A model generated the notes under the pieces. That model was given only the letters and a program-made list of their open reading frames with translations. It searched no databases and was not told where the DNA came from. Positions 61,559-64,000 of a stretch of 64,000 nucleotides of DNA are shown piece by piece (positions within the stretch are counted from its first letter, which is position 1; every line of letters begins with the position of its first letter). A program made the position numbers and the translations under genes. Origin of the DNA: Streptomyces sp. NBC_01233 (GTDB taxonomy: Bacteria > Actinomycetota > Actinomycetes > Streptomycetales > Streptomycetaceae); contig NZ_CP108514.1 in assembly GCF_035989305.1 (NCBI RefSeq), forward strand, positions 310,001-374,000, written 5' to 3'.

Positions 61559-62437
61559 TCAGGAGTGGAGCTCGACCAGCAGCAGGACCACGTCGGCCGC
61601 GGCCACCGCCATCGTGGTCAGGAACGGGAGCCTTCCGGCGGGCCGGCGGGCCGCGAGGAGCAGGGCTGCCGCCGTCGCGGCCAGCAGCCCCCAGCCGTAC
61701 GCCGTCACCCGCCCCGGCGGTCCCGCGACCAGGGCCGCGGTCGAGCCGAGGACGAGCAGGCCGGCTGCCGCCGCGGAGCGCCGTACACCGAGCCGCTGGG
61801 GCAGTCCCACGACCCCGGTGGCCAGGTCGTCCTCGATGTCGGGCAGCACGTTGGCGAAGTGTGCGCCCGCCCCGAGCAGGGCCGCGGCGGCCGTGAGCCA
61901 GGGCGGGGGCCAGGGCGCGCCGGGCAGCCCGAGGGTGACGAAGGCGGGCAGCAGACCGAAGGCGAGGGCGTACGGGACCCACGAGGCGGCCGTGCCCTTC
62001 AGCCGGAGGTTGTAGCCCCAGGCGGCCGCGACGCCGACGAGGTGCACCGCGCCGGCGAGCAGCCCGGCGGCCAGCGACAGCGGGACGCAGAGCAGCAGCG
62101 CGACGGCTGCCGCCCTGGTCACGGTGGCGGCCGACACCGTACCTGCGACCAGGGGTTTGTCCCGGCGGCCGGTGGCCAGGTCACGGCGCAGGTCGGCCCG
62201 GTCGTTGCACCATCCCACCGACAGCTGTCCGGCGGCCACCGCGCCCACGGTGACGGCCGCCCCCGGCAGGCTGCGGCCCGCGGCGGCCGCCAGGGCGGCG
62301 CTGAAGAGGGTCACGGCGGTCGCGGGAAGCGGGTGGCACGCCGCGAACAGGCCGGTCACCGTACGTCCGGACCTCGCCGGCCTGCGGCTCTCGGTGGGGG
62401 CGGTCGTCTCTGGGGTCTGCGGGGTTCGTGCGGGCAC
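61559..62437 (-). CDS. UbiA family prenyltransferase
   Basis: 292 residues, 7-9 membrane segments. The two Asp-rich motifs that bind Mg-diphosphate are intact: VGWCNDRADLRRDLATGRRD (NDxxDxxxD) and FANVLPDIEDDLATG (DxxED). It transfers a prenyl group to an aromatic or lipid acceptor within the membrane. Its start is 76 bases from the divergent type III PKS gene; both promoters share the gap. Together they suggest prenylation of a PKS-derived phenol or quinone, which is inference. Confidence 0.9.
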   Translation of the reverse strand: MPARTPQTPETTAPTESRRPARSGRTVTGLFAACHPLPATAVTLFSAALAAAAGRSLPGAAVTVGAVAAGQLSVGWCNDRADLRRDLATGRRDKPLVAGTVSAATVTRAAAVALLLCVPLSLAAGLLAGAVHLVGVAAAWGYNLRLKGTAASWVPYALAFGLLPAFVTLGLPGAPWPPPWLTAAAALLGAGAHFANVLPDIEDDLATGVVGLPQRLGVRRSAAAAGLLVLGSTAALVAGPPGRVTAYGWGLLAATAAALLLAARRPAGRLPFLTTMAVAAADVVLLLVELHS

Positions 62438-62513
62438 GGCGACACGCTATGCGGCGCCGCGCCCGGTTCGCCTGATTCATAACGATGTGTCAGTTATTTC
62501 CTATGGTGAATCA
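62438..62513. promoter_or_regulatory. Divergent control region of ubiA-type and PKS genes
   Basis: An AT-rich 76-base gap with two nested inverted repeats: TGATTCA (62473-62479) with TGAATCA (62507-62513), and ATAAC (62479-62483) with GTTAT (62493-62497). These are likely regulator and promoter elements for both directions. No good ribosome binding site is seen before ATG 62514. Confidence 0.55.
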
Positions 62514-63575
62514 ATGACACGTGTTCTGGCAGTGCGCAGCGTGTTCCCGCCCCATCTCCACCCCCAGGCCGAGATCACGGAGGCGCTCGCCCGCTTCCTG
62601 CCGTCCGGCTCCGATACCGCCCTGCTGCGCCGGGTCCACGCCTCGGTGCGCGTGGAGCGCCGCCATCTCGCGCTCCCGCTGGAGCGTTACGGGCCGGCGA
62701 ACGACTTCGGCACGACGAACGCCCTGTTCGTCGAGACGGCCCTGGAACTCGGCGCCCGCGCCCTCGAACTGGCCCTCGCCGACGCCGGCCTGGCGGCGCA
62801 CGAGCTCGATCTGGTCATGTCGACCACGGTGACCGGGCTCGCGACACCCTCGCTGGAGGCCCGCCTCGCCACCCGCGCCGGGCTCCGGCCCGATGTGCGG
62901 CGGGTGCCGCTCTTCGGCCTCGGCTGCGCCGCCGGCGCCGCCGGGGTCGGCCATCTCCACGACCATCTGACGGGCCGCTCCGGGCACGCGGCCCTGCTGC
63001 TGTCCACCGAGCTGTGTTCGCTCACCCTCCAGTCCACGGACACCTCGATGGCGAATCTGGTGGCCGGGGCCCTCTTCGGCGACGGCGCGGGCGCCCTGCT
63101 CGCGGTGGGCCGCGACCATCCCCTGCACGCCACCGGCGCCGGGCCCGAGGTGGTGGCCGCCCGCAGCCGGCTCTATCCGGGCACCGAGCACCTCCTCGGC
63201 TGGGACATCGGCCACTGGGGCATGCGCATGGTGCTCGGCCGCGAGCTCCCCGACCTGGTCAGACTGCACGTGGCCGAGGAGGTCGAGACCTTCCTCGCCG
63301 CCCACGAGCTGAAGCCCGCGGACGTCGACGCGTGGATCTGCCATCCCGGCGGCCCGAAGATCCTCGACACGCTCTCGGACGCGCTCGCCCTGCCGGAGCA
63401 GGCCTTCGCCGCGAGCCGGCGCTCCCTGGCGGCCGCGGGCAACCTCTCCTCCGCCTCGGTCCTGCACATCCTGGACGGCGTCCAGAGCGCGGGGCCGCCG
63501 CCGCCCGGTTCGGTCGGGCTGATGCTCGGCTTCGGCCCGGGCTTCGCCTCCGAACTCGTCCTCCTCCGCTGGTGA
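62514..63575 (+). CDS. Type III polyketide synthase (chalcone/alkylresorcinol synthase type)
   Basis: 353 residues. The catalytic triad is readable: Cys in VPLFGLGCAAGAAGVGHLHD, His in AWICHPGGPKILDTLSDALA, Asn in AAAGNLSSASVLHILDGVQS, followed by GLMLGFGPGFASELVLLRW. This is a complete thiolase-fold homodimeric PKS that extends a CoA starter with malonyl-CoA. The pairing with an ICMT-like methyltransferase is that of the srsAB phenolic-lipid operon of S. griseus, so an alkylresorcinol or alkylpyrone from a long acyl starter is more likely than tetrahydroxynaphthalene. The starter is not predictable from sequence by eye. Confidence 0.93.
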   Translation: MTRVLAVRSVFPPHLHPQAEITEALARFLPSGSDTALLRRVHASVRVERRHLALPLERYGPANDFGTTNALFVETALELGARALELALADAGLAAHELDLVMSTTVTGLATPSLEARLATRAGLRPDVRRVPLFGLGCAAGAAGVGHLHDHLTGRSGHAALLLSTELCSLTLQSTDTSMANLVAGALFGDGAGALLAVGRDHPLHATGAGPEVVAARSRLYPGTEHLLGWDIGHWGMRMVLGRELPDLVRLHVAEEVETFLAAHELKPADVDAWICHPGGPKILDTLSDALALPEQAFAASRRSLAAAGNLSSASVLHILDGVQSAGPPPPGSVGLMLGFGPGFASELVLLRW

Positions 63576-64000
63576 CCCCGATGAACGCGATGGACTCCAT
63601 GCCCCTCATGCCCCTCATCCCATCCATGACCTCCTTGCCATCCATGACCTCCGCGGCCTTCCCGGCCGACGCGACCCTCCCGGCCGAGGTGACCCTCCCG
63701 GGCTCCGTGACCGTGCCGGCCTCCCTGGTCCCGTACCTCCTGCTCATCGGCCTCGTCGTCGTCGAGCGCCTGGCCGAGCTGATCACGGCCCGCCGCCACA
63801 CCGCCTGGAGCCTGGCCCGGGGCGGCCGCGAGTACGGCCGCGGCCACTACCCGGCCATGGTCGCCCTGCACGCCGCGCTGCTGGTGGGCTGCGTGGTGGA
63901 ACCCTGGGCGGCCGGCCGGCCGTTCGTCCCCCTGCTCGGCTGGTCGGCCCTCGGCGTCGTCGTGGCCGCCCAGGGCCTGCGCTGGTGGTGCATCGCCACC
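63572..64000 (+). CDS. Isoprenylcysteine carboxyl methyltransferase-like membrane protein, partial
   Basis: The gene continues past the right edge; 143 residues are visible from GTG 63572, which overlaps the PKS stop (GTGA); ATG 63581 is the alternative. The N-terminus is a strange Met/Pro/Ser repeat (SMPLMPLIPSMTSLPSMTS). Membrane segments follow: VPYLLLIGLVVVERLAELIT, YPAMVALHAALLVGCVV and FVPLLGWSALGVVVAAQGL, ending in RWWCIAT, the usual point before the ICMT catalytic part. SrsB of S. griseus, which O-methylates alkylresorcinols, belongs to this group. Coupled translation with the PKS supports the same pathway. Confidence 0.85.
   Translation, partial: MTPMNAMDSMPLMPLIPSMTSLPSMTSAAFPADATLPAEVTLPGSVTVPASLVPYLLLIGLVVVERLAELITARRHTAWSLARGGREYGRGHYPAMVALHAALLVGCVVEPWAAGRPFVPLLGWSALGVVVAAQGLRWWCIAT

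Overview
The window is high-GC actinobacterial chromosome, almost certainly from a Streptomyces. The support is a rodlin gene (aerial hyphae surface protein), many GTG/TTG starts, ECF sigma factors and kinase/regulator families typical of the genus, and dense short intergenic gaps. Gene ends at both window edges are cut: a signal-peptidase-like gene on the left and a membrane methyltransferase on the right.

Left part (0-7.3 kb). The clearest specialised-metabolism unit is a two-gene operon at 1116-3030: a cyclodipeptide synthase of the NYH type overlapping a CYP121-like P450. Both resemble, along their whole length, the Mycobacterium tuberculosis pair Rv2275/CYP121 that makes mycocyclosin from cyclo(Tyr-Tyr). 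A strong hairpin separates it from a convergent AraC-VOC-UvrA-like operon. A secreted M15-type peptidase follows.

Accessory and decayed stretches. 7.4-8.35 kb holds two half genes (phosphotransferase, amidohydrolase) fused at one deletion point. 22.9-25.5 kb holds broken histidine kinase, MFS transporter and serine hydrolase genes, and a response-regulator stub lies at 26.3 kb. Further remnants are at 29.3-30.4, 36.6-37.5, 40.6-41.4 and 44.5 kb. Intact genes lie between them: methyltransferases, GNAT acetyltransferases, serine hydrolases, a PAS/GAF/SpoIIE phosphatase, a YciO-type protein, a GH16-like protein, RNase H, a cold-shock protein and an initiator tRNA-Met.

Signalling. At 15.6-20.8 kb a lipoprotein and two paralogous proteins, each a Ser/Thr kinase joined through one membrane segment to an extracellular branched-chain-amino-acid-binding-type domain, form a tightly coupled operon. 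Two ECF sigma factors lie at 26.6 kb (with a Pro/Ser/Thr-rich membrane partner) and 45.1 kb (with a DGPF/YCII partner, ECF42-like). A stand-alone receiver at 39.3 kb has lost its phosphorylation residues.

Cell surface. A 1169-residue secreted protein at 33.0-36.5 kb combines complete M4 and M28 metallopeptidase motifs and is divergent from a LysR regulator. Rodlin is at 41.7 kb. A D,D-carboxypeptidase at 49.1-51.9 kb carries a roughly 350-residue Ala/Glu-rich repeat on its cytoplasmic side. A von Willebrand A protein and a membrane partner are at 52-54 kb.

Right end (54.6-64 kb). An ohr/ohrR peroxide-resistance locus is followed by an aromatic hydroxylase. A second biosynthetic group combines a type III polyketide synthase and an ICMT-like methyltransferase on the plus strand, divergent from a UbiA prenyltransferase, a LuxR regulator and an FAD oxidoreductase. 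It looks like a route to a prenylated or methylated phenolic/quinone compound and continues beyond the window.
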